Part shown: in pieces, positions 35,079 through 48,443 of the stretch
Layout: the number at the start of each line of letters is the position of its first letter
How positions within the stretch are numbered: the stretch's first letter is position 1
NCBI GenBank assembly: GCA_027382625.1
Contig: JAJKFJ010021850.1
Span: forward strand, 45,956-109,955
Direction of reading: 5' to 3'
Length of the DNA: 64,000 bases
DNA from: Tetmemena sp. SeJ-2015
Taxonomy: Eukaryota > Ciliophora > Spirotrichea > Sporadotrichida > Oxytrichidae
Program-made: the position numbers and the translations under genes
Notes under the pieces: generated by a model
Told to the model about the DNA's origin: nothing
Databases searched by the model: none
What the model saw: only the letters and a program-made list of their open reading frames with translations

Positions 35079-35651
35079 AGGGGGGTGCCTTTCCTCGTCA
35101 TCCACTTTTTTCATGAAAATTTGAAAAATCTTAATCTAGCCTAAAATTAGCAAAAAACACTAAATTTTTAATCCAAATTTAAATTCAAAGGGTCTATTTA
35201 TTCCATATTCTTTATTTTAGCAATTCAAAAAGATCTTTGAAAGAATATTTATTTTATATAAAAAATTAAATTGCAAAAGAATTATTATATAAAAAAAATA
35301 GGTTGAATTTTATAAGTTTAAGATAAATATTCCAGAAGCTCGGAGATCTCTCAATTAAGATATCAGTCTCTTAGAATCTACTTTAAACTTAAAGTACCCA
35401 ATAAAACATAATCTATTCTCCTATATAAATCTAAATACTTTTATTACAACTATTTACTATGTATCCTATAATTTTTATATAAAATACAGCTAGTTTTCAA
35501 AAAAAATCATCTAAAAGATAAAATCTAGAGACTTATTTTAAAAATAATGATATAATTCTAAAATAAAAAATATGGCTTGGATTGAACCTTTGACTTTCAA
35601 TTTGGACTAAAAATTTGGTGTTTTTGGCTTGATGACGGGGAAATGCCCCCC
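35079..35651. mobile_element. MITE with G-rich ends and 7-bp target duplication (family G, copy 2)
   Basis: GAAATTT is duplicated at 35072-35078 and 35652-35658. Inverted ends begin with a G run and share CGTCATC and CACTAAATTTTTAATCCAA-like words over about 100 bases. It is related to 7038-7862 in end structure and target-duplication length. The interior is AT-rich and non-coding. Confidence 0.85.
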
Positions 35652-37140
35652 GAAATTTGCTTTTAAAAGAACTAGGTGATTTAAAACCTCTGGTTTAATT
35701 ATCAATCGAAGTTGAGAAAAATAATTGCTAAAGAAGAAAAAAGGAGGGTTAAAGAGGTTCCTTAATAGTACTACTAACTTCTATAATCAGTTATATGAGC
35801 ATTTCTTATTGGAGTTACTGATTTCTGTGTGAAACCATTAATCAATATCAGATTTATCGAATAGTGTAGTTAGAGTGAAGATATTTAAGTTTGAAGAATT
35901 GGTAGTGCTCTGAATATGATGATATAATAAAGTAATAAGCATTTTATATGTAGGTGTGAGTAGCTTCAAAACTTTTAATTTTACGATATTTAGGGCAATG
36001 CTATAGGTATATCATTTTACACGTAAAAGAGGATTTTTATTATTCATAATAAAATATTATAATTTTGATTAAATACTAAGTGCTGATTATTTGAGAGGAA
36101 GAGATTAGATTTATGGTATCGAAAATCAATTATCCGGTAGGATTTAGAAAAGATTGCAGGACAGCATCTCCAAAACAAGATTAGATATTTAAAAATGAAC
36201 TATTCTAAATCAATGAGTTTGAGCATGATTAGCATTTAATTAATGCATTAGAAATAGTAGTTATTTATGAGAATCGGGAGTCTTGCATTTGTATCGTGCC
36301 AATTTCAACATTAAAAATCGATTTAAAACTGGTAACACCATTTAGAACTTTATTAAATTTAAGATTATTTTAATATTTTCGAAGGAGACATTTTTTAAGG
36401 CAAGAGAAGCGTTTGAAATATTTATAAAGTCAAATCCGGATATTTTGGTGTCACCATTTACACTGGCGTTCATTTGAATCTCATCACAACTTGAAATAAT
36501 GTCCTCGCTAGATTTAACCTCTTCTGAGAATATGAATCGACTGTTCTCAAATGTTATGTTTTATAGTGAGGCTGTGGAATTTGTGAGTTCATTATGAATG
36601 CTAAAGAAAGCAGTTTGAGAGGGGCCCTTTGACTAAGTGGATAATTAAATCTAAATTAATTCATTATTTAATAAAATAAAGTTTCTTAGATTTAACAACC
36701 TTAGATAGTAACTGAAAGATTCTGTCCTGATAAAATAGCACTCAGCTCTTAATCTTCGCTTTAGAAAATGGTGTCTCTAATAATGACTTATGAATCTTTG
36801 ATATTCAATATTGGAAGATGCTGTCTATTTTGGCAATTGATAAAAGTAGAATTTTCTATTTCTATTATGGATGGAGTTTAGACATAGATCGAGCTTTGGT
36901 GAGAAATATTTTGTATTGTCTCAAGGTTAGTGCAATTTATTGTCATATTTTGAATCTGAATGTTTTAAAACTATTCTAGAGAAGAAGGAAGATAGATTAT
37001 CGAAGTTGAGCCCTATCATTCGAAATAAGAGGCATCTAGATTTAAATTAGCGAGAGATATATTGTTTGCTGTAGCTGTGGTCTAAGGAAAAGCAGTTTGT
37101 GCAAAATAAAGAATCACTGCTATGTGTATAATCACTTCAT

Positions 37141-38812
37141 AATTTAAGTTAAATTAGGGGAATAGGGGAAAATAGTTTTTAAAATTGTGCTATAAAATCA
37201 AGAAAATATTTATGAATCGTTTTTAAAAACCAAAAATCTTTTAAATTATAGGGGGGCTACATAAAAAAAGGTTTTAAAATTATAAAAAAGGTGCATTTTT
37301 AAGAAACTTTTTGTTATTCCTTTTTTTTCAGTTTTCCAAGAATTAATAAAAGGCATAAAAAAAAAGAGCCTGTTTCCAAAATTTGAATAATGTTTTAGAA
37401 TGCCTCTTGCTTCTTATAAATACTTAAAATTTTATAAAATAATTTTAAAAATTTTTTAAATTTTTTAAATTTTAATATTTAATTTTCATTTTAATTCCAT
37501 TTTCTGGATTTAAATATCCTCTATCAATTTATATATGCAATTTTTTGTTTTTATTATATTAAACAAGTTTTGTAAAAAATTAAAAAAAATCATTAAAAAT
37601 TAAAAATAATAAAGTAATGCAAATAACGATAAATTTGTTTAAAAAGAAAAAAATCTATACTCATCATTCGATAAAACAGAATTTAATAATTGCTGATTCA
37701 TTATAAATTGGTCATATTTTTTGCTTAGATTTATTGAAATTTTTATTTTTAAACTTTATGATCATTTTAAGAAAATTATTGGTGTTTATTCAATAATTTC
37801 TCAATAAATTCTAAAGGAAAATCATTTCTTTTAATTAATAATATTTTTATATTTTTAAAGATCATTACACAGTAAATCTAATTTAACATCATTCCTTAAT
37901 AAAAAGATATTTACGATAGAATTCAAAAATATTTATCCTTAAATATGTTTATATTGAAAACTAAATTACATTTTTTACACTAAATTCAAATTAAAAGATA
38001 ACTTTATTTGATGAGAATATGACAATTGAAGAATAATTATAATTAAATAATCATTTTAATTCCTTTTAAGACTACATTTTTTAGTTAAAGAAGAAATTGC
38101 TTTTTCTCTCTGTATTTTATTTGAATTAGAATGGATTATTAGGAGATTTCTTTGAACTCTATTCTGTTAATAAAGATTCCCTAAATCTCTCTCTTTAATG
38201 AATGTCTATATCTAGATATCTTTTTATGTTATGTTATTATAAATATTCTCTAATCGTTTGTAAAGATTATTTTGTCACTCTAACTCCTTGAAGAGTGTAG
38301 ATATTATACTATTAACCCAGAATTTAGATTTCTAGTTAGAAACTCAAGTTTTACTGAGTAAAAAATTTTTCGTAGTCCTTACAACACTTTTCATTAGGTC
38401 ATGGATTAAGAATACTACTAAAAAAGGAAATCAAAACTATAATTGAATGAGTAAAACATTTCCTATAAAGCTTTTTTAGCGATACTTTGCCCTCCTCCAA
38501 TTTGCGCTAACAAAAATAAGTTATGACTAAAAATAAAAAATTCTTCCTCCTACTTCATAGTTTAATGAGCGAAAAAGTTTTGTAAATGCGGGCTAAACGC
38601 ACAATATTCTTTATCTTTGCTGTGAGCTAATAGTACTCGTCTAAATACTATTCTAAATTAGTTTCTCTTTATGAGGACTCCCATACTAGCTCATTTTATT
38701 GTTATTAAATTCCTCGAGTACGATTTAATCCTAAATATTGCAGCTTTAAATATATTTTTAAAATCTTTAATTTAATTCCTCCTTACTTTATTATGATTTT
38801 TATATTGTTTAT
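37141..38812. other. AT-rich intergenic region between members D and A
   Basis: Very AT-rich with long A/T runs (37240-37620). I see no gene, inverted repeat or RNA gene. It may contain the 5' flank of D and the 3' flank of A. Confidence 0.5.
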
Positions 38813-41800
38813 TCACTATTTAAATGAATTATAATTTTCATGGGTTATTTTGCAGAAGATGATATAATTTTTAAGTCTCTTAACTTGCCAAGAATAAAAG
38901 AATATTCTATGTTTTTAATAAGTTTTCGAATTTATTTTAAATCCTAAATATATCCTTCGAATGCTAAATTTAGCCCACTAAAATTAACTCCTGCAAAGAA
39001 TAAAAAGCCAAAATGCAAAGTAGGATATATTGAGAGCGTAAACTAAAATAGTCAAAGTAAGTTAAGACTAATATGAAAACTCAAGAGCTGTATTATCTTA
39101 TACCTTTTGTGCACTATTAATGTCGCTAGATGACTCAGGCATTTATGCTAAGTTGAAATAGAGTCCCAAATATAAAGTCAAAACCTATACTATGAGAGAG
39201 TATTAGGAAAGAGTGTTGATTTCTGAAATTTTGTAAAGCCTCTATTTCACAAAAACAATGAATTAACTATAAGAAAATAAGGAACAATCAAATATACATA
39301 AGGAAGGCAGTAATCAGGAATAGTGCTTAAATCACGACTCCAAAGTCTTAAAGTACCACCAGAGTTAGCAAAAGCATAGAGTTGTAAAAGAGAATAGAAA
39401 TATCTGAGTAATAAAGATTTCCTTTTAAGTCCGAAAAGATAAAAGCCAATCAATTCGATCTTTCCATAGCTTTCTCGGATTATTATAATGAACGTTTTAA
39501 AATTATAAAAGCCACAAAAGGCAAGAGTAATATCCAAATGAGTAGAGAAGGAATGGTAAAATTATATACCATTTCGAGGTGATCATTGCTTGATCGTTTT
39601 ATCTCTAGATCTTCATAAAGCCTCTGCTCTTTCTCTATCGAAAGGTATTCAAAATTTTTGAAGGCTTGGAACACAATTGTAGGAAAAGAAAGATACTAAA
39701 TATTATAAATTTTAATGCATTAATTTGCTTTATTTTAATCTAAATTTATTTTAAGTTCTTCAGAGTGAAGCAATATTTTTTCATAAATTGCTCTAAGTAT
39801 AACAAGCCTTATATTTTTATTTATTTATTTATAACCTATTTATTATAATAATTAAATTGAAATACTAAACTATAATCAATGATCTGCAAGAATCTTTTCT
39901 GAAATCATATTTATGAAAGATTCTAAGTGTCAATAGCAAAATGATTTGAATTATACTCAGCATCAACGGAAGAATCAATGGAAATAAGCTGTTTAAGTAA
40001 ATTTGAGAATAGTCTTGAAAAGAATCTTGAAAGCATTCAAAATCAATAATTACTATAGGCAAAGTAATTATCTTCTGAAGGTAGTGAAAAAGAATTTTTA
40101 ATTCTCTAGGCCAATTCAATCTAACTACGCTGCTTATTTTAATTGAAAATAAGTGAAAGAAAAGAGATTTGAAAAACGAGCCTGTTAAAACTTAGTTCTA
40201 AAAAGCCGCCTGTTTAATTTTATGAAGAAGAAAGCACATGATATTTTAAGATTTATTAAAATAATGATTATTCTAAATAAGATTAATGATAGATATCAAG
40301 CCGATTAAAGTGAAAAATATTCTTAAGATGATTCTTACTCCATTAGGGCATTGAAGGCATTCTTAAATAACTTTCTCGAAGTTTTTAGAGCATGAAGAAC
40401 AAAGAATACCTTCATAGCCTATTGCGCAATCACCAATTTGATTAAAAGTAGGCTCAATCATTCCAAGACATGCTGAGGGATTGAGACACTTCATGAAAAA
40501 ATGGCTTGAGTTATCTGATCTCCAATATCCAGGCTTAGGTCCAATATCAGATCCATTTCTGCAAACAGCTTGATCTGGACATTACAAACATGAGCCCGAG
40601 CTATTCATCTAGAATATGCTATAATAAGGAGAAACGCAGAGCTCACATTTTCCTGAAGGTGTAAACTACTCTCCAGGTTAACATTCCCTTAGATTTATGA
40701 TGAGGTTAAAGTTCAAATCCGAGTTGCTTTATTTTAATTAATTTTTAGCTTTGTTACACTTATGTATCTATTGAATTAAGAGAAAATGAAATACTATGGT
40801 TGTAACCTGGAGTGCTATACACTTTAATGCCAGAAATCATTACGATTCCATTGAATATAATCTTTCCTAATTATTTTATTGATAGCCTTGAATTAGCTTT
40901 AACCTTCTGAGATTGTTGGGTATCTCTAAGCTCCCTAGTCGTTCATATTAAACGATGTGTTTACAAATTAAGTAACAATACTCTCAGAATCTGAGAGTAT
41001 TAGCTAACCATAGATATCCAAAATTTACATCTCAAAGTTATTCAAGTAGGATCCACTTTTGAAATTTGGTATTAGATACGTATTATCGGACAGTCTTGTA
41101 AAATCACTTTGATCCAAATTAATATTTGTATGAATAGCTTTCTCACTCTAAAGTCTAAGCAAATGACGACTCTAAATATTTTGAAATGTAATTCTCCAAG
41201 GCTATGATGCCACTTCATTTCCATACAAGCCTGCAAGATTTCTATCAAACATATTTTGAAAGTCTAAATCTTGAAATACAGAGTGAAAACTAAAGGTTCC
41301 TTAATCACCGACTCTTGAAAAAGTTGGTTCAATTTAATCCCAGAAGATAACTCCTCCTTTGATATCTGCTTTATTATTTATGAACTTATTGTCTTTGAAA
41401 AGTTGAATTTTGTAGTTAAATTTTCTTCATAGGAGGACAGATATAACGCTCCAACTTTGAATTCCCATCTAAGTGTTAAAAATTAATTTAGAATTTTTAA
41501 TTGAGTAATTATTTGAGTTTTCTATAAATATAGCTGCTCCTGAAAATGATAAGCAATTTTTTAAAATTTATTATCCATTTTAAAATTAAAAGGGGAAACT
41601 CATAATGTTGAAAGTAGTTTCCTTGATGTAAATGGCTCCACCTTAAGATGCAGATAAGTTTTGGAAACTGCAATTTAGTAATCTATCAAAAATTATTTTA
41701 CTCGTGATTAAAATTATTAATTTTTAATAAATAATAAAAGCATTTATTTAAATTGGGTCCTATCATTATTTAAGCGTAAACCAAAGTATATAATTAAATT

Positions 41801-44800
41801 TGTAAACTTTTCAATAGATAAGATTGAATAATTCTAAAAACAGTTAAATTTCCTACTAAGAATCCTTGAGATTATTTCATCCCGTTTAAATCTGCCTTTC
41901 GTTATTTATAAATTAGGATAACTTTATAATTAATGCCTTTGAATAAAAAGTCTCCATATTTAACGCTTGTTTTCTTGTGCAACATATACTTTTATTTGGT
42001 TTGAAAGAAGAGAACCTAAATAATGAATTAAATAAGATGTTCGAATTGAAAATTGCTTCAGTAGCAAAACCAAATCTAATGAAACCTCCAATTTTATCAA
42101 TAGCTGTTTAGACTGCTATAGCTTCAGAAAATGTGCAAAGATTGATCGTCAATTTAGAATAGGTTGCTAACATTATAGTAGAGCCAGAGGATGTTACTCT
42201 ATTGTTCGTGAAGTTACAAGAAACTACCTGAATATCTTGATAGAAGAAAGTAAAGATATTCATCTCAGCTACATTATTTCAAAAACACTTCTCTGCATAA
42301 AGCTAAAAATATATACTTAAGTTTATAAATAAAAAAAAAATTTTAGAGAGGGAAATAGATGAAGAAAATACTGCTGATTACTTAGCTCTGTTATTTTTAT
42401 AACTGCTTGAGAAGGACTGAACACTAGAATAGGAATCAGCTTTAGCTACTCCTCCTTCTATCAAGGCTGAATTATCAGTGAAAGTCCCATAATCTGATCG
42501 AAAGATAGATTTGAGTTTTGAGTAAGCTACTCCACCTCTCACAGCTGAATTATTCATTGCATTTATCTTTTAAAAAGGGGAAAATAGATTTTAATTTAAA
42601 TCATTTAAAAAGCCATTCCTTAAAAAGTTTACCTTGATTTTCGAAAATATATGAGTAGAAGACTTTATATATGGAATCATAGCTTATAGGGCAGTTTTGG
42701 ATTTTAATAGTTGTTAGAGCGATGTAATTATGATTGTATAAGTAGAACATATTTCTCGAAGGCTTGTTTTTACAATCCAAAGTGATTTTAGAAATATCCA
42801 TCTTGTAGTAGTTGGACTATTCATCAACAAATATCTGCTTACTATACAAGATGCTTCCTGTAGGTGCATCATTCTATAAAAATATATTTTAAAAAATAAT
42901 TTAAAAAGGTGATATTCGAAATTAAAGCTTGATCTCCGGAGTACCTATAAAAGACACCCCCTGCTTTTGATGCTTTGTTACTTGAGAAAACGCTATTCTT
43001 TATTTTCAAAAAGCTAATGTCTATTTCTGAATAAATTGCTCCTCCATAAGTTGCTGAATTAAATAAAATATAACAATTCCCTTCTAGATTGGAGTTTGTC
43101 ATGATAAAGAAAAAGTTCACTCGATCTGCATAAACAAAGTCTTTAAGAACTTTTTTAAAATTAATAATTAAGAGAATAGAAGCCACCGTATTTTGGAAGC
43201 AAAATTTTTTCCAACATTAAAAGTGATTAAAGATAGGAAGCTTAGCTATTGCCCTTTCCCAATTTATAAAATTAAAAGATAAATGATACTAAATTCGCTT
43301 ATTTTAAAAAAGTGCAGAAAGGAATGATTACAGTGTTCTTAATTTAAATTTTTAATTTAAATGGAAGCCCTCCTAATTATTGAGAGTAGCAATTTTAGAA
43401 CACTGAGTCAGTGATATATTAGTCATCTGAATTTTAAATTTCGTCATCATCAAATATTTTAGAATTAAATATTTTGAAAAATGAAATATTTCTCTGTAGT
43501 AAGAAAGTGAAATGAATGAGCCTCCTTGCTTTTCAAAATCATCATAGCCACTAATCTAAGAATCATATCCCCTTTTGCAATCTACATATAATTAGGAAAT
43601 AATGAAAGGCTGATGTATTCTGCCAATATCTATTGCTGCTCCTTTTTCTGCATAAGCATTCAAGATTGTGAGATTCTATAAAATGCTCTGATAAAATGGA
43701 ATACCTTAGATTTTTAAAATTGCTCCAGATTCCTTAGAGGTAATATTGTTGAAATAACAATTTTGCATATCTAGTACTTGAATACTTCTTGGGTTAATGA
43801 AAAGGATAGTTCCACTTTCGAAAGAACTGATATTTACAAAAACAGAGTTAGTTATTGAAAGCTGAAATAATGGTTAAGGTTCTTCTACCTAATTTTAGTA
43901 ATTTTAAAAAGCAGAAGAAATCAAACCTCCTTTTAAATCTGTTACCATTATGCTATGAAATAAAGAATCCTGTAAGGAATACGTACCAAGCTTACTTTCC
44001 TCAACATATAGCAGAAGCGATCCACGAGTCACAATATTTTTAATTTAATTTTATGCAATATCTTCCATAGTTATATTTATAAAGTCTACGACAAAACTTC
44101 TCTCATCCAGCTTGATCAGAGATTTTTCAATTGATTCACTTTAGATTTAGCTATTCTCCTTTAAACTTGAAATTAAAGAGTTTTGAAATTATATCTGGTT
44201 GCAATTTTCGCAATTTAGAATTGTAAGATCCTGATAACTCCTACAATTCATAATTTATATCTAGTCAAATACAGCTTCATTGGCTAAGCAAGCTTCATTT
44301 ATACCACTCTGTATATCTCCACAATTTTCTAATGACTCCTAAATAATTCTATCATAAATTTTAATTTTTTTATAAAAGGATTTTTTTAAATAAATAAAAA
44401 TAGCAGAATTTTTATATCAATACTTTAAACTTGAAAAATTGGCATCAAGTATTTTTGCTCTTGAGAATCATCTTCTTCTATCATAGCTTATAAAGTGGAA
44501 TAATTGGAAGAACATCTCATTTTTACATTTTAGACAAGCAAATTTTAGAAATCCCCTATTTAAAATATTCCTTTAGGTTAATTTATTGTATCATCAGGAA
44601 TAGAGGAAACTATCTCCTAATCAGTAATTATCTCGAAGTCACTGATTTAAATTAGATTGATAACTCCCATATATACTAGATTAGAGACATATTTATTTTT
44701 AGCAAGTAAAACATTTTGAATAACTGCCTCTTGAATTTAAAGTGCATCTGAGGAATGAATTAAACCTATTTCAAAACTTGAATTGCTGTCTTCATTAAAG

Positions 44801-46260
44801 TTGATATTTGATATTTTCAATTATAGAGGTGCTTGATTATTATCATTGTTCTATATTTCACTCTAGGTGAATTTGATTAAATACTATGTTCCTATAAAAT
44901 AGGATGAGGAGGAAATTTTAATCCAGTCTATTATAATATTTCCAATTGAATTTTCCAACTATGCAATAATGCCATTACCAAAACAAGACTGGACATTTGT
45001 AAAATTGCTTTCCACTATAGACAAGTTTTAGCATTCTCCACAAGTAATTAGTGCATTTGAAGTTGTGATTATTGTTTAGAAGTGAGAACTTGATATTTGA
45101 ACTACTCCATTTATTACATTAAAAATTGACTTGAATTTACAATTAGCATTCATTAAGATAAAATTATATTAAAATTATTATCATGTTAAAATTTTTATGC
45201 AATATCTTTAAAAGTAATGTTTCTCAAAATTAAAGATGAGTCTTCGATATTGAGAAAATCATAGTTAGCAACTGACGTTCCACCTTCTTGCTAATTGGCG
45301 TTCTAAGAAAAATCATCGCATTACTAAATTATATCTGAATATGATGGCTCAATTTTTGAGAAGGAAAATTGACTATTCTCAATTGTTATAGTTTGTTGAA
45401 AATTTTGCTGCTCATCTTATAGGTAATTTTTTATGATAAAATATTCTGAGAGTGGCCAGGTATGAGAGAATGATAAAAAGTAAACTTAAATAAACTCTTG
45501 AAAGAAGAATGATAAAGTCTTTAGGTTTAACTCCGCTCTACAGTAAGAGATGTGTTTTAAGCAGAAATAATGGGGCTCAATTCCTAGAGCTCACTGATAA
45601 AGCTACTGTTCTTAATGACCGCTAATAGATAAATTTTGCAAATAAAAATAGTGAGTAGGATTAATTATGCTCAAGAATTTTATAACAATATTTCTCTCAT
45701 TTTCTAATAAACATACTCAAAAATTATACTATGACTACTCAAGCAAAATAAATACTTTGAAGCTCCCAAATAAAATTAATTTCAAAAAAATCTAATAAAT
45801 AGAGGATGATTTTTTTTAATATTGAAAATTATTATCAAGACTAACTGACGTGTGGGGTTTCAAGTGACGTGGAACAACTGATCAAAGAGTTACACCTGTG
45901 AATTAACTTTAAATCGATTAAGTTATTATATGCCCTATTAGGGGTTCTCTTAATTCCTAATTAATTAATTATCAAGACTATCTGCTCTTAGATTTTCCTT
46001 ATTTTTAATTCTCTTTCCTCTTATTTTATGAAGATGCTCTAAGTTTAATTGGATTTAATCTATAAGGAATCGCGAATTAGAATAATGGGTATTTAAGCAT
46101 TGCTCTAGCAATTTATGAAGGTTGTGTTTTCTATTTCCAAAGTTGATTGGGTAAGAATTCAGAGCAAAGGCTCGATTGCTATATTTTAAAGTTATTCTAG
46201 ATTGGTGCAATTTACTGTTGTATTTATTATTTTAACTTGGCTACTTTGTTAGAGTGAATC
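38813..46260 (-). pseudogene. Member A of the beta-helix / Cys-rich / multi-pass membrane protein family
   Basis: From the N terminus (high coordinates, start not fixed): many GG-A repeats with intervening introns (for example GGAIYSEIDISFLKI and KAGGVFYRYSGDQALI near 43000), then a Cys-rich domain at about 40330-40700 with PGYWR, CLNPSACLG and GDCAIGYEGILCSSC, then membrane segments (39483-40119), then a tail with LTLTILVYALNISYFAFW ending at TGA 38815-38813. An intron at about 39690-39875 ends in AG|TATCTT exactly as in member B. Alignment with B shows two in-frame TGA codons inside conserved membrane sequence, at 39452-39450 and 39290-39288, so A is probably a pseudogene. Family role unknown; the layout predicts a cell-surface protein with an extracellular right-handed beta-helix. 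The closest named folds are pectin-lyase-like proteins. Confidence 0.7.
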
Positions 46261-47440
46261 ATGTAGATTTACCAAGTTAGTTGTTCCTTAGCTCATAAAA
46301 TAAGCATCGTCAATAATCAAATTCTCTAGGTTTACAAAGTTTAAAATTAATTTAAAATCTTAATTAAAAATTATTGATTCAAACTTTTACCTATTTAAAT
46401 ATTTTCCTTTTAAGATAGAAAATTTTTTAACAGAAGTTTTTATTAATGTGATGCATTAAAATGTATAAATAATTTGTACTTTTTACCTTAAAACAGGAAT
46501 GAAATTTGAAGGATATTGGTATCATAATTCCTATATTTAAAAATAGATTAATTAATATCTTTAAATTGATTTTAAACTGTGATTAAATAAGTTTCCTTGA
46601 AACTTTAAGATAATGAACATATATGCTTAAAGTTATTAATCTACATTTAAATGAGTGTAACTAAATGACAATTTATAAATTTCTCCCTAATTTTATTACT
46701 TAATTATATTTTTAATTGATAGAGTTGCCTTGTTGAATTGATTATGGGATTATTATTTATGGAATATTTAAAATGGCCACTATAACCATATACACCTTCA
46801 TTTAAATAATACATTAAAATTAAGCAGAATTTAATCTAATGTTTGAATAGAATTGTAATGTCTACAAGATTTTATATTTTTAAGATAAATATTATGTCAG
46901 ATATTTTAACTAAAGGCAATCTGATTTGTAATTTTAATAAATAAATACCAATTTTATAATTAATTTTTTTGTTAAAAGCTTCAGAATATGTCTTCTAATC
47001 ATGTATTTAATTTAATTATATATTATTAGATTTCCATTTAATATCAATTTATTCAAGTTCTCTAAGAGTTAACATTAAAAGTAAATAAAAAAATAATATC
47101 ACCTCAATTATTTATTTATAAGTCAAATAATTTTTATTAAATTTAAAAATTTAAATTATTATGCTTTTTGGTCATAGTATAATAAAAATTGACATTTGTA
47201 ATTATTTCATAAATAATTTTAATAACTTATGATTTAAAAATATTTCCCCATCAAGCATATTTATTTTCAATGAAAATAAACGCTTTGTATCCCAATAAAC
47301 CTTTTAATTTAACATTATAAAAATACAGAAATAACATTCAATTTAAATACTCTCTCAAAAAGTAGAGTAAATTTATTTTAGATCTTTGATTGAACTAATG
47401 CTTCTTCTTTTAATCAATTTTATATCATAAATATTATAAG
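46261..47440. other. AT-rich intergenic region upstream of member A
   Basis: More than 75% A/T with no convincing ORF. Probably contains the promoter of member A. No inverted repeats stand out apart from those of the element that follows. Confidence 0.45.
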
Positions 47441-48261
47441 TTCAGCCCCGATTTTTTGAAAAAATTTGAATTTCCTTCTGTAAAGCGTAGACGAACGAGG
47501 ACAACCCTCTTTTCATCTGTTATAAAACTTGTTATTGTAAGTACTCCTTGTCGGCCGAGTATTTGCTTTCAACATTTTATTGAAAGTTAAGTAATTTTTA
47601 TTGATTTATTAAATCCCACAATTATAGAGAAGGTTCTTTCAACATACTAATATAGGTCAAATACGAATAGTTGATCACGAATTTGAAAAATAATGAAGAC
47701 AACGACAGCGAATTACAAGACGGAGTTTAATTAGTTTACAGAAATAATAAAATAACTAAATTAATGGCACACTCTAAATTACCTCATTTCTAACAATCAT
47801 TAGGACAGATGATCAGCGCTTCTCCTTATTACCGAAAACTCTATCATCACATTGGAGAAATAAAAGTAGATGGAGATATATGCAGACATTTCAAACATGA
47901 GGAAGAATTTCACCCAATCAAAAAATTCTATTCTCACGAAAACGATGAGATTCAATATCAAGGATGTCATCCATGAACGAAAGGAATATATCAGTTGCAC
48001 TTTGTAAATAATATGCAAATAACTAATAGCTCTATTTATTCACATTCCATACTTTGTTTGTATTCTCACTTGTAATTAAAAAGAATGTCTTTTCGCACTG
48101 TTGTCTTCATTATTTTTCAAATTCGTGATCAACTATTCGTATTTGACCTATAATAGATGGTTTTGAAGCTACCTCTCTAAAAATCAGTAAAAAGATTAAA
48201 AGTAGTGGCTACTTTCAGTAAAAGCTGATTTGCTTCTCATTAGTGTAAAATCGGGGCTGAA
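47441..48261. mobile_element. TIR element (TTCAGCCCCGATTTT ends) between members A and B
   Basis: Perfect 15-base inverted ends, TTCAGCCCCGATTTT at 47441-47455 and its complement at 48247-48261. No clear target duplication is visible. It contains a second, complete MITE (47651-48152), so it is a nest of two elements. No transposase is recognised. Confidence 0.75.
47651..48152. mobile_element. MITE with TATAGGTCAAATACGAAT ends, copy 1 (nested)
   Basis: Perfect 53-base inverted ends (47651-47703 and 48100-48152) bounded by TA. The same ends occur at 56378-57016 and, diverged, in the insertion at 12003-12456. TA edges are typical of Tc1/mariner relatives. A 73-codon hydrophobic frame on the minus strand (48018 to about 47797) has no recognisable motif. 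Confidence 0.85.
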
Positions 48262-48443
48262 TTAATAATATTAAATTCTTGACAAGGCTTCGTATTTCAA
48301 TCAAAATTAAAGAATCAATAGTAGATTTGCATTTAAAGAAAATAAGTAATTTATTATCATCTCATTAAAGATTTTTCTTAGATTTTGATGTATTCAAGTC
48401 TTATAACTGTTCAATAGAAGGTTCTTTTATATATTGATCTATT

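Larger units (their letters stand above)
30830..37115 (-). pseudogene. Member D of the beta-helix surface-protein family, C-terminally truncated
   Basis: The minus strand keeps repeated short segments containing GG-A motifs (IGGAIA-like), Asn-rich beta strands such as NMTINCTN and conserved Cys, as in members A-C. The end at 37115-36480 is open for about 200 codons with TAA/TAG as Gln and starts with a hydrophobic, signal-peptide-like stretch (VIIHIAVILYFAQTAF), but it has an in-frame TGA at 37018-37016, and the nearest ATG (37140) is out of frame. The Cys-rich and membrane parts are missing: homology stops about 60 bases from the convergent CK1 gene. It is further interrupted by a palindrome (31199-31943) and a MITE (35079-35651). 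Probably a dead copy. Confidence 0.65.

Noticed and set aside
39247..39537. Independent membrane protein with a TGA stop at 39247
   Set aside because: Alignment with member B shows that the true frame is the neighbouring one; this is a shadow frame.
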